NCBI GenBank assembly: GCA_018648945.1
Contig: JABGQJ010000124.1
Span: 1 to 14,476 of the forward strand
Direction of reading: 5' to 3'
Origin: Victivallales bacterium
Lineage (GTDB): Bacteria > Verrucomicrobiota > Lentisphaeria > Oligosphaerales > Lenti-02
Length of the DNA: 14,476 bases
In this document: positions 1 to 7,598 of the stretch, one piece after another
Numbering within the stretch: the stretch's first letter is position 1
Layout: the number at the start of each line of letters is the position of its first letter
Translations under genes and position numbers: made by a program
The notes under the pieces: model-generated
Database searches by the model: none
What the model saw: only the letters and a program-made list of their open reading frames with translations
Told to the model about the DNA's origin: nothing

Positions 1-2538
1 GGGCTTCAAGCCGAAGACGCGGACGTATCGGGCCCGACCGCTGACGGGGATGTCGGCGTCGCCGCCGGTCGCATCCCGTGCGTGGACCACCTCTCGCCAT
101 GCATCGCCATCCTCCGAGACCATCACCTTGTACTCGGTGGCGAAGCACGTCTTGCCGAAGAGAACTCTAATGCGTGCCAGGTCATTCGCGGCTTGCAGGT
201 CCACGTGGAAGACCCACGGCCACTGCATGCCGGCCTGGGCTACGGTGCCGTCTCTGCCGTCCACCCCGCCCTCCGCGTAGTTCAGAGCGGAGGGGCCCAG
301 TTCCGTCTTGCAGTCAAGCGACAGCAGCTTTGCCGGCTTCTTGTAGGCCAGGTTGATCCCCCCGTCGGCATCCCGTCCCAATGCGTCGGCCCCGACTCCG
401 GGGGGGTGCGGGGCGGCCAGGTCGATACGAACGATGGTGGCCGCCGGGTCGAGTTGATCAGGGGGCACCTGCACGATCAGCCGTTGGTTGTCCTGCTCGA
501 ATCTGAGCGAGGTATCCGTGTTCATGAGCGTGACCCGCCGAACGGGGACCTCGCAGCCGCTGAGGGGCAGACCGTTCGTGGCCACAGCCCCCAGTCTTTC
601 CAGGGCGCCGTCCCGGTCCAGTCCGTTCCTGAGAATGTAGAGGTAGATGGTCGTCCGCTCGGCGTTGATCACGTTGTATCCCCAGCGGCCATCGTTGAGC
701 AATGGTCCCGGGAAGACGTTGACATAGGACGGGACCAGCGACGGCTTGCCCGGCGGGTTGGCCCACTCGGCGATGCCTTGGTGCACGCGGTGCTGGACGG
801 TGGGCTCGTCGCCTGGGGTCCACCTCAGGCTGTGGTCCAGGTCCGCCACGACACCCTCTGCGATCAGGGACAGGAAGACGGGCACGTAGTCGCGCCAGGT
901 CGGTTCGCCTTGACCGGCCCCCCAAAGCTCTGGCACCTGGGGGTCGGGGATGAAGCGCCAGGACTCCAGTCGGTGCTTCTTGAACCATGGCAACGGGGTG
1001 GGCCAGGATGTGTAGATGGCGTCGCCCCATGCGCCCCAGCCCTCGCAGCAGAGCATGTCCCAGTCGAAGGCACCCTTGCTTGGGACCCCGTTCTTGATGA
1101 TCACCACCTCCTCGTCATAGGCGCGCCACATACTGAAGACGGCGTCCATCAGCGGGAAGTTCCGGCCGGCATGGTCGATCCAGAGGACCGACGGGCGGTT
1201 CGCCGTGTAGGCTTCCTCGCACAGGGCCAGGCAACCGGCCTGCCCCTGGTTTTTCGGCAGTTCGAGTTCGCCGAGGTACAGACCGAAGCGCATGCCCTCG
1301 CCCTCGATGGCCCGTTTGTACCGTGCCAGGACCTGCTCGCGGGGGTTGTCCGGCTGAAACACCGACTTCCAGCGCGGGATATCGTCCGCCGCCCCGTTGC
1401 CGTAGCCGATCGGCATGGCCAATCCGTAGCCTTGGCGCTTCATCAGCTTGGCCATGTCCTTGACCTCTTCGGCACTCAGGTTCTCGGGGGAATGAATGAG
1501 CCCGATCAGGCCGCACTCCTCGACCCAGCGGTTCGGGCGTTCGCGGACCACGATGGCCAGGTCTGCCCGGGCAACGGCGCCGGCCGCATCGGTTACCTGC
1601 ACGGAGAATGTGAACGTGCCGAGGGGGCAGGCCCCGGCCACCATGCCGCCGATGCGTCCATCCGTCTCGAGCGACAGTCCTGCGGGCAGTGTGCCTTCGG
1701 TCAGCGTCCACAAGTACGTCGGTGTCCCCCCCTGTGCCTGCAACCGCAGACTGGGCGCTTTGACTAGGTAGCCTTCGTACCAGCCCTGGACCTGCGTTTT
1801 CCAGCCGGTCGCCTCAGCGGGATTCAGGAAAGGAGCGCTGTCTGCGCGGACGTATGGCCAGTCCCGATAGGCGTTTGGCAGCACCGGCGTGTCGATGTCC
1901 GCCATGGCTCGAGTGCACACGGCCAGCGGACCGTCGCCTCCCTGCACGGAGGCGGTCAACCGGGGAATGGGTTGGCGGTCTCTCTTCGATACGCTCACGT
2001 AGAAGCCAAGGGGGCCTTCCGCCCGGTTGGCGACCTTCACCAGCAGGCGGTTCCAGCCAGCGCGGAGTGTCACGCCGACCACCGTCTGGTCGCGCACCAT
2101 GGCCGCAGCCGAGTCGTCGCAGATAACGATCCCGTTGAGCCACGCTCGGCAGGCGCTGTGGTAGCCCAGTCCGATCCGGGCCTCCTTCACCTCCGAAGGA
2201 ACATGCAGGTACGTGTGGGCGTAGACCACGCGCGCCGCAGCCGAGACGCCGCGCTTGATCTTGAGGTGGCTGTACAGATCGTTGTAACTGTCGTAGCTGC
2301 GGGTGAAGAGCCGGTCGTCGAAGTAACGCCAGTCGGCACCCATGCGAGGCCGAACTGTTGCCTCGCCAACCCAGTCACGCCCGAACCCGGTATTCGCGGC
2401 ATCATTCGCGTAGGAATCAGTGACCAGCCAAGTACACACAAACGTGTCCGGATCGGCATGCCACCCGTCCTCCATTGCACTGAGGATGCCTACCGGGGAC
2501 AGGGCTAGGAGCGCCAGCGCCAGATTCTCCATCTTCAT
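1..2538 (-). CDS. Exported GH29-like glycosidase with putative-Ig and F5/8C domains (3' partial)
   Basis: An open frame of 846 codons reads from ATG at 2538 to the window edge with no stop, so the C-terminus is missing. A Shine-Dalgarno AGGGAGA lies about 5 nt before the start. Residues 1-20 form a short hydrophobic signal peptide, so the protein is exported. Residues about 100-180 resemble the galactose-binding/jelly-roll fold common in glycosidases. Residues about 260-330 match a putative-Ig (He_PIG) module (LPAGLSL, then TFSVQVTDAAG). Residues about 335-600 look like an alpha-L-fucosidase-type (GH29) barrel: VLWIDH places a candidate nucleophile at D455, matching the family's W-x-D strand. 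From about residue 728 an F5/8C (discoidin) carbohydrate-binding domain begins (VSEDGDAWREV, ARYVRVFGL) and is cut by the edge. The GH29 assignment is an inference from short motifs; another clan of TIM-barrel hydrolase is possible. Its nearest neighbour, a secreted esterase on the same strand, fits a glycan-degradation role. Confidence 0.7.
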   Translation of the reverse strand, partial: MKMENLALALLALSPVGILSAMEDGWHADPDTFVCTWLVTDSYANDAANTGFGRDWVGEATVRPRMGADWRYFDDRLFTRSYDSYNDLYSHLKIKRGVSAAARVVYAHTYLHVPSEVKEARIGLGYHSACRAWLNGIVICDDSAAAMVRDQTVVGVTLRAGWNRLLVKVANRAEGPLGFYVSVSKRDRQPIPRLTASVQGGDGPLAVCTRAMADIDTPVLPNAYRDWPYVRADSAPFLNPAEATGWKTQVQGWYEGYLVKAPSLRLQAQGGTPTYLWTLTEGTLPAGLSLETDGRIGGMVAGACPLGTFTFSVQVTDAAGAVARADLAIVVRERPNRWVEECGLIGLIHSPENLSAEEVKDMAKLMKRQGYGLAMPIGYGNGAADDIPRWKSVFQPDNPREQVLARYKRAIEGEGMRFGLYLGELELPKNQGQAGCLALCEEAYTANRPSVLWIDHAGRNFPLMDAVFSMWRAYDEEVVIIKNGVPSKGAFDWDMLCCEGWGAWGDAIYTSWPTPLPWFKKHRLESWRFIPDPQVPELWGAGQGEPTWRDYVPVFLSLIAEGVVADLDHSLRWTPGDEPTVQHRVHQGIAEWANPPGKPSLVPSYVNVFPGPLLNDGRWGYNVINAERTTIYLYILRNGLDRDGALERLGAVATNGLPLSGCEVPVRRVTLMNTDTSLRFEQDNQRLIVQVPPDQLDPAATIVRIDLAAPHPPGVGADALGRDADGGINLAYKKPAKLLSLDCKTELGPSALNYAEGGVDGRDGTVAQAGMQWPWVFHVDLQAANDLARIRVLFGKTCFATEYKVMVSEDGDAWREVVHARDATGGDADIPVSGRARYVRVFGLKP

Positions 2539-2998
2539 TCGTTCTCCCTGCCGATTGAGGGACTCGGCGAGGCCCGGCTTGCCTTCCAGTCTGTACGGTC
2601 GCCGCCCGGCGCCCCGTTTGCCCGAGGACAATACCGGTACGGCGGAATCTGCGCAAGTCGGCGTTCCTGCTGCGGCTGCCCCGGGAGCTTCTGGGGCCGC
2701 TGAGCGGTACTCCTGACCTTGGGCGGAGAGGCCCTTGTCAGGCGGGGGCCAGGGGACAGTGCATCTTCTGTACTCGTGGCCTTACCGCTCTGCTGGCTGA
2801 CATGGCCCTCGTTCCCCCTTAGCGGCGAGGCGACACGTGAATCAGACCGCAACATCAACATGCACGTCACAGCTCTGCTGCGCGGTGCCGTGAGTAATCC
2901 AGGGGTCATGTACCAGAGGCAAGATCATGGCCAAGGACATCCACAGCGCCGTGGGGGACGAGATTCCCGTGACTGCGTAGTTTCGCAGGCAGTGCTGT
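2539..2998. other. Intergenic region between two minus-strand glycan genes
   Basis: These 460 nt separate the SGNH gene (upstream in transcription) from the GH29-like gene. I see no convincing gene. A small hairpin (CTGCG/CGCAG arms, 6-nt loop, 2973-2988) sits 11 nt beyond the SGNH stop but has no T-tract, so it is only a weak terminator candidate. A 17-codon plus-strand ORF (2927-2980, MAKDIHSAVGDEIPVTA) is noted under findings. The promoter of the GH29-like gene should lie here, but I cannot pick a clear -35/-10 pair. Confidence 0.5.
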
Positions 2999-4270
2999 TC
3001 ATCTCCTCAGGCGTGTGCTCAGAGCCGCCTGGACCGCTTTGGCGACCTGACTTGCCAATACCTTCGAGCCTTCCGCATGGAAATGGCTATTGACCGGGAT
3101 CTGGATGTCCTTCAGCCGCGGTAGGGAGAAGGCATAGAGGTCGTTGATCTGAACCTTGTTCTCCCCCATGACTTTCTTGGCTATGGCGTTGTAGGCGACA
3201 AAGTCGCGGCCGGGCGCTCCACAGACAGCTTTGGGCGACTGTGTCGTGCTGCACCAGACCAGCGTGGCGCCGGTCTCCTTCAAACGGGCGACAAGTGTTC
3301 GTAGATTCTCCTCGTATTTGTCGATCTTCGTCTGGTTCACGCCGTCCCGTTTCGGGCATTTGATGTCGTGGATCCCGAAGTTGAAGTGGATCACATCCCA
3401 CCTTCCATCCGCCAGCCACGCTTCGACATTCCTCAGCCCGTTGGTCATGTTGCCGCAGTTCGTGGGAGGGCGATGGACATTGGCCTTCCCAGTCCGGAGT
3501 GTGCGCGTGGGCAGCGTGTAGCCCATGGAGATGGAGTCACCGTAGATCAGGATCTTGGGCCAGTCGGGGTGCTCGATCTTGGGGATATCCAGCGCCCAGC
3601 CCTTCCCGGCGACCACGCCGCGCGGGAACTCGGTCTTGGGCTCCTTCTTGGACACGTACTTGTGGTCCGGGCCGTAGACCTTGACGCCATGGATCACTGC
3701 TGCCATCGATTTGTTCTTCGGGTTCACATTGCGCCCGATCCACATCGGCTTGTCATTCGGGATGAGCTCCATGTAGCATTTCTTGTAGGGCCGGTCGTCG
3801 ATGTAGAAGGTGGCAAAGCCATCGCGGACAGCCACGGTGAAGGTGTAGGGCTTGTTGAGCTTCGGACCGCGTTGGCCGTTGATTCCCATGGAGGACATGT
3901 AGACCTTGTTGACCACCGTTGAGATCTGGCGTGCCCAGTATGGGTTGTCCCGGTAGTTCATGTAGAAGGAGAAGCCGTCGTCCGCCTCGCGCTGCTTGTT
4001 CATGGGCGTGAAGACGGTGTGGTTCACGAACTCGGACAGCGAGGCGACGACCTGGACGGTGAAGTTCTTCTGGTCGGGGAAAGCGGAGGCGGGGACAGCG
4101 AAGGCCGCACCGTTCTTGAGCTCGATCTTGCCGTCCGCTAGCTCGATCTTGCCCGACTGCAACACGGCTGAGATCTCGTCCTTGGCCAGGTCCCACACGG
4201 GCAACTCCACCGCGCGCCCGAAGCTGGTGGCCAGGGCGATCACGATCAGGGCAAGGAGTGCGTTTCTCAT
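2999..4270 (-). CDS. Exported SGNH/GDSL hydrolase with N-terminal LamG-like domain
   Basis: 423 aa from ATG 4270. This start is chosen because a signal peptide (MRNALLALIVIALATSFGRA) follows it directly; an in-frame ATG at 4414 would put 48 unlike residues ahead of it. Residues about 45-215 look like a concanavalin/LamG beta-sandwich (FTVQVVASL, GFATFYIDDRPY, MWIGRN). The C-terminal half is an SGNH hydrolase: block I ILIYGDSISMG with nucleophile S246, block III HFNFGIHD with N297, and block V around SHFHAEGSKVLA with H396 as the likely catalytic base. The family hydrolyses O-acetyl or other acyl esters, often on polysaccharides, which suits export and the neighbouring glycosidases. The usual Asp three residues before the His is not seen; the residues are V-N-S-H. 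The ribosome site is weak (AGAGAT). Substrate is unknown. Confidence 0.85.
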   Translation of the reverse strand: MRNALLALIVIALATSFGRAVELPVWDLAKDEISAVLQSGKIELADGKIELKNGAAFAVPASAFPDQKNFTVQVVASLSEFVNHTVFTPMNKQREADDGFSFYMNYRDNPYWARQISTVVNKVYMSSMGINGQRGPKLNKPYTFTVAVRDGFATFYIDDRPYKKCYMELIPNDKPMWIGRNVNPKNKSMAAVIHGVKVYGPDHKYVSKKEPKTEFPRGVVAGKGWALDIPKIEHPDWPKILIYGDSISMGYTLPTRTLRTGKANVHRPPTNCGNMTNGLRNVEAWLADGRWDVIHFNFGIHDIKCPKRDGVNQTKIDKYEENLRTLVARLKETGATLVWCSTTQSPKAVCGAPGRDFVAYNAIAKKVMGENKVQINDLYAFSLPRLKDIQIPVNSHFHAEGSKVLASQVAKAVQAALSTRLRR

Positions 4271-4357
4271 GGTGTATCTCTTTGCTTTTCCATCTGTCAA
4301 CCCAGGCCGAGGCGGAGGACGTCTGTGCCGCACCTCGACTTTTCCGTATGGGGGAAC

Positions 4358-4385
4358 ATTATATGGCGACTCCGGGAAACGTCGA
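4358..4385 (-). promoter_or_regulatory. Candidate sigma70-type promoter for the SGNH gene
   Basis: On the minus strand a perfect TATAAT lies at 4363-4358, with TCGACG (four of six matches to TTGACA) 16 bp upstream at 4385-4380. Transcription would begin about 80 nt before the ATG at 4270. It lies in the 175-nt divergent gap shared with the plus-strand GH5-like gene, so the two could be co-regulated. The -10 match is good and the -35 weak; no experiment supports it. Confidence 0.4.
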
Positions 4386-4445
4386 GTGGCGGCGTGGCAC
4401 GGAGAACAGACCATTTCAGCAATACGCCAGGCGGAAGGAACTCAG

Positions 4446-5630
4446 ATGGCCGGCATGCTCGATGCTCAACAGATCGCCCAGGCTTTGGGACAGCAGGAAC
4501 CCTACGCCGCAGTGGCGGGACGCTGGTCTGCCGAACGGGTTTGGGCTTGGTACGATGAACTGCCCTGGCTCGCCGGGTGCAACTACTACCCCGCGACTGC
4601 CATCAACCAGATCGACATGTGGCAGGCCAGCACGTGGGACCCGCAGACCATCGACAAGGAGTTGGGTTGGTGCGAGGAGCTTGGGTTCAACACCCATCGC
4701 GTTTATCTGCATGATCTGGTCTGGGCCGCTGACGAGGCCGGGCTGTACGAGCGCATGGATCAGTTCCTCGACTGCTGTGCAGCGCATGGCATCCGCCCCT
4801 TCTTCGTCTTCTTCGATGACTGCCACTACCCGGCCGCGAAGCTGGGACCGCAGCCCAAGGTGGTCCCGGCATATCACAACTCCGGCTGGGTGACTAGTCC
4901 GGGGCGCGAGTGCGCCATCCGTTTCAGTCGGGGCGAAGCTAGTCCAGAGGAGGCCGAGCGCCTCAGAGGCTATGTGCAGCGGACCATGGGCCGCTTCCGC
5001 GACGATCCGCGAGTGCTCATGTGGGAACTCTACAACGAACCGGGCCGGGGGGCTGGTACGGGCAGCGATTCCCACGGCGACCTTGCCAACGGAGATTTCG
5101 GCGATGGTTCATGTCAGTTGGTGCACCAGTCCTGGGTCTGGGCTCGCGAAGTGGCACCGTCCCAACCGATCTGCTCGACCACCGATGGCTGCGTGGGTTC
5201 GGCAAACTGGTCGATCAACGCCCTCAACTCGGATGTGCAGTCGATTCACAGCTATGGCCCGGCGGCCAGCGTGCGCAACCAGATCGAGGGTTGGCGGCAG
5301 GACAACCGCCCGCTCTTTATGACCGAGTACCTGGCTCGGGAAGCGGGTTCCACGTTCCAGGCCGTCATGCCAGTTCTCAAGGAACAGGGCGTCGCTGCGA
5401 TCAACTGGGGATTTGTCTCCGGGAAGTCGGGGACCATCTGGCCATGGTCGTCCCGGAATCGGGATGGGGTCTACCAGGACAGCATGGACCTGCGGGCCAA
5501 GGGCAACGTGCTGGCTGAGGGGGAGCCGTATCCCGAACCAGACGTCTGGTTCCACGACGTCCTGCGCGAGGATGGCACGCCCTTCTCGGCGGAAGAGATC
5601 GCCTGCATTCAGTCGCTCACCAGGAGCTGA
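4446..5630 (+). CDS. Cytoplasmic GH5-like glycoside hydrolase (1,4-beta-xylanase/cellulase type)
   Basis: 394 aa from ATG 4446, preceded by a strong Shine-Dalgarno GGAAGGA (4433-4439) six nt upstream; the frame is open further upstream, but that part overlaps the divergent gene. The sequence resembles the GH5-like proteins annotated as 1,4-beta-xylanase in planctomycetes, lentisphaerae and Bacteroidetes: PWLAGCNYYPATAINQIDMW near the start, GWCEELGFNTHRVYLHDLVW in the first barrel strands, and FFVFFDDCHYP. Clan GH-A catalytic pair: acid/base E198 in WELYNEPG and nucleophile E294 in FMTEYLAR. There is no signal peptide, so it should act on imported oligosaccharides in the cytoplasm. Its stop is followed after 3 nt by the cupin start, and the cupin's ribosome site lies inside this gene's last codons. 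The exact substrate cannot be read from sequence; the xylanase label is by resemblance. Confidence 0.85.
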   Translation: MAGMLDAQQIAQALGQQEPYAAVAGRWSAERVWAWYDELPWLAGCNYYPATAINQIDMWQASTWDPQTIDKELGWCEELGFNTHRVYLHDLVWAADEAGLYERMDQFLDCCAAHGIRPFFVFFDDCHYPAAKLGPQPKVVPAYHNSGWVTSPGRECAIRFSRGEASPEEAERLRGYVQRTMGRFRDDPRVLMWELYNEPGRGAGTGSDSHGDLANGDFGDGSCQLVHQSWVWAREVAPSQPICSTTDGCVGSANWSINALNSDVQSIHSYGPAASVRNQIEGWRQDNRPLFMTEYLAREAGSTFQAVMPVLKEQGVAAINWGFVSGKSGTIWPWSSRNRDGVYQDSMDLRAKGNVLAEGEPYPEPDVWFHDVLREDGTPFSAEEIACIQSLTRS

Positions 5631-5633
5631 ACC

Positions 5634-5927
5634 ATGATTCTGCGAGCGGATGACATCGAGGAAGTGGGGGGGCGGCGACCCTATGACCTCAAGGGACGAC
5701 CGATCACGGTTGATCACTTCGTCACCCGATTCACTACCCCGGACATGCCCTTCGGTCCCCATCAGCATGAGCAACGCGAACTCTGGTTCATTCTGGAGGG
5801 GAAGGCGGTGGTCTCGCTGGACGGAATCGACCAGCCCGTCTCTGCCCGTGACCTGGTCGTGATTGATCCGTGGGTGGCGCATGGTTTGCGCACCGATTCG
5901 CGGGTGCAGTGGATCTGCCTTGGTTAG
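5634..5927 (+). CDS. Small single-domain cupin
   Basis: 97 aa, a complete one-domain cupin_2-type barrel. Motif 1 is PHQHEQRELWFILEG, with metal ligands H43, H45 and E49; motif 2 is DPWVAHGL, with H83 as the fourth ligand. All four usual ligands are therefore present. The start ATG is 3 nt after the stop of the GH5-like gene, and AGGAGCTG across that stop serves as ribosome site, so translation is probably coupled and the two proteins made in step. Stand-alone cupins of this size beside glycan genes are often sugar-binding, epimerase/isomerase-like or regulatory. Nothing here decides between those, so function is left open. Confidence 0.85.
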   Translation: MILRADDIEEVGGRRPYDLKGRPITVDHFVTRFTTPDMPFGPHQHEQRELWFILEGKAVVSLDGIDQPVSARDLVVIDPWVAHGLRTDSRVQWICLG

Positions 5928-6102
5928 GCATGGACACGAGCCAACGGGCACTAGCGAATCCCGGCTCCCCTGGATGCCCACCATGGCCGGCAAGGCGTTG
6001 GCGGACAAGCCCACAGTGAAGTAGGCTGACAACAGACGCAAGGAACGGGCTTTCTTCAGATTGTCGCCCGCCCAGTACATGGCACATAAGGGGATCAGCA
6101 CG

Positions 6103-7029
6103 ATGGATTTGACGAAGACAGAAGAGCTCTACCGCCGTATCCTAGGCCCGTTCCCGGAACGGGTGCCCCTGAATGTGGAGACGCTGGAGGAAGAAGCCTG
6201 CGAGGGGTTCACGCGGTCGCTTGTTGCGTGGGACAACGATGTGGACGAACGCGTGCGCGGGTATCTGCTGAAGCCCACGGGCTTCCAGGGCAGGCGCCCG
6301 GCGATGATGGTGTTTCACGGGCACGGGGCCTGGGAGTTGGGCAAGAGATCTACAGCCGGTGTGGTGCGCAAGGAGGGGAAGCCCAGCCTCGGGCCGGACC
6401 TTGCTCGGCGCGGCTTTGTGGTGTTGTGCGGGGATGCGATTTGTTGGGGAGACCGGCAGAACCCGGGCGGCAGGCCCGATGGTGTGGCGTACGAACGCGT
6501 GGTGGCCATGCGGTTGATGGCCCAGGGGCGTTGCATGGCCGGGCAGTACGTGTGGGATGCAATGCGGCAATGTGACATGCTGCAGAGCCTGGACTTCGTG
6601 GATGGGAGCCGGATTGGCGCAATGGGCGTCTCCATGGGATCGGGACACAGTTGGCTGTCTGCCATGGTGGAGAATCGCATCCGCGCCCTGGTGGGCGTCT
6701 CCAGTTTCTACACCTACAAGGCACTCTATTCGCCACCCATCAGTCACTGCTATATGAACCATCTGCCCAATGTGATTGCACACGGCCTGGAGACGTACGA
6801 TCTATTCAAGCTCATCGCGCCGCGGCCGTTCCTGATGATCAACGGCACAACAGAGGAGCAGGATCCGGTGGCGGCCACGCGAGAGGTGTACGAGAAGGCC
6901 AAACCGGCCTGGGAGGCGCTGGGCGCCGCGGATGATTTCCAGCTGATTTTCCACGAAGGCGGGCACGGGCTGACGCCGGAGACGCGGGAGACAGCCTATA
7001 CCTGGCTCGTTGACAGGCTGAAGGCGTAA
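6103..7029 (+). CDS. Alpha/beta hydrolase, dienelactone hydrolase/acetyl-xylan-esterase-like
   Basis: 308 aa from ATG 6103, chosen over an upstream in-frame TTG (6061) and ATG (6079) because AAGGGGA lies about 8 nt before it. The catalytic triad is visible: nucleophile S177 in GVSMGSG, D254 in TTEEQDPV, and H288 in EGGHGLTPE. The oxyanion region is MMVFHGHGAWELGK. No signal peptide is present, so it is cytoplasmic. The overall pattern, including LARRGFVVLCGDAICWGDR and LIAPRPFLMING, fits the group of bacterial hydrolases annotated as acetyl xylan esterase or dienelactone hydrolase. It follows the GH5-like/cupin pair on the same strand after 175 nt, so it may be the third gene of that unit, removing acyl groups from imported sugars. 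The substrate is inferred from neighbours only. Confidence 0.85.
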   Translation: MDLTKTEELYRRILGPFPERVPLNVETLEEEACEGFTRSLVAWDNDVDERVRGYLLKPTGFQGRRPAMMVFHGHGAWELGKRSTAGVVRKEGKPSLGPDLARRGFVVLCGDAICWGDRQNPGGRPDGVAYERVVAMRLMAQGRCMAGQYVWDAMRQCDMLQSLDFVDGSRIGAMGVSMGSGHSWLSAMVENRIRALVGVSSFYTYKALYSPPISHCYMNHLPNVIAHGLETYDLFKLIAPRPFLMINGTTEEQDPVAATREVYEKAKPAWEALGAADDFQLIFHEGGHGLTPETRETAYTWLVDRLKA

Positions 7030-7166
7030 CCTGTTGAGGACTCATCTGTCCATCAAGATAGCCCGTCACTGACGCCATGGCCGCGGAACTGGGGCAGGTT
7101 CTTCTGGCCCCCGCATGTGGTGCATGCTTCCGTCCCAGATTGCGGCTGTGGCAACTCTCCCTGGGG

Positions 7167-7184
7167 GCGGCGGGCCTCCGCCGC
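7167..7184. repeat. GC-rich perfect hairpin
   Basis: Arms GCGGCGG (7167-7173) and CCGCCGC (7178-7184) pair perfectly around a GCCT loop. A second small palindrome, CGCG-TGA-CGCG, overlaps its 3' side (7182-7192). It may be transcript structure or part of a dispersed repeat; there is no T-tract on either side. Confidence 0.5.
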
Positions 7185-7386
7185 GTGACGCGATGCCCGG
7201 CAGGAAGCTCTTGCCTTGGCGTGCCGTCCCGCCGCCCTGCATGCTCCGCGTCCGAGGGGGAGGCCAGCGCCCGGCGCCGCGCGGGCCGGTTCTGGCAAGG
7301 GGTAGCTCGGGAAGGGAACCCAAGGGACGGGGCAAGTCATACGAACAGACGACAGGCCAGATCATATACAGGCGTGCTCCCCGTAT

Positions 7387-7443
7387 GTAGTCCACGCTCT
7401 AGCGTGATCCATTCCCGGAAAAGCAGGCTAAAGCCTGTACTAC
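7387..7443. repeat. REP-doublet-like (REPIN/BIME-type) inverted hairpin pair
   Basis: Two 20-nt modules face each other. Module A on plus (7387-7406) is GTAG-TC-CACGCT-CT-AGCGTG. Module B on minus (7443-7424) is GTAG-TA-CAGGCT-TT-AGCCTG. Each is a GTAG tetranucleotide, a 2-nt linker and a 6-bp stem with a 2-nt loop. They differ at four positions, two of which form one compensatory C-G to G-C pair in the stem. A 17-nt spacer separates them. GTAG plus a hairpin is the known layout of REP elements mobilised by RAYT (IS200-like) transposases, and an inverted pair is the REPIN/BIME layout. No RAYT gene is in the window. Confidence 0.6.
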
Positions 7444-7445
7444 GA

Positions 7446-7461
7446 ACGGGTTCCAGCCCGT
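7446..7461. repeat. Third hairpin beside the REP-like pair
   Basis: ACGGGT/GCCCGT arms (five Watson-Crick pairs plus one T-G wobble) enclose a TCCA loop, starting 3 nt after the REP-like doublet. It lacks the GTAG tetranucleotide, so it may be a diverged or different element of the same array. Confidence 0.4.
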
Positions 7462-7598
7462 GCGACCTCCCCGTATACGGCTTTGGGGCGGAACTTCGTT
7501 GGGCTTCGCCAAGCATGGCTTCATGGACGCGAAGCGGTCGCGTGTCTTCCCACTTTATGCCCGTGCCCCGCCGGGAAGCGGGCGTGCGGTTCCCCGAC

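Larger units (their letters stand above)
7030..7598. other. Gene-free convergent region with several hairpins
   Basis: Two genes converge on this 569-nt stretch. The open frames across it show no recognisable protein and no good ribosome sites. It holds a GC-rich perfect hairpin at 7167-7184, a REP-like inverted pair at 7387-7443, a further hairpin at 7446-7461, and a 6-bp stem ACGCGA/TCGCGT at 7527-7543. A weaker 5-bp stem (7567-7582) sits 17 nt past the stop of the minus-strand peptidase gene. None is followed by a clear T-tract, so I call no rho-independent terminator. The density of hairpins suggests an accumulation site for dispersed intergenic repeats. Confidence 0.6.

Noticed and set aside
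82..1767. 561-codon plus-strand ORF opposite the GH29-like gene
   Set aside because: It lies antisense to a frame with a signal peptide and several recognisable domains. Its own protein has no family features and is explained by high GC at third positions.
7567..7582. Rho-independent terminator after the DA1-like gene
   Set aside because: The stem is only 5 bp and no T-tract follows on the minus strand.
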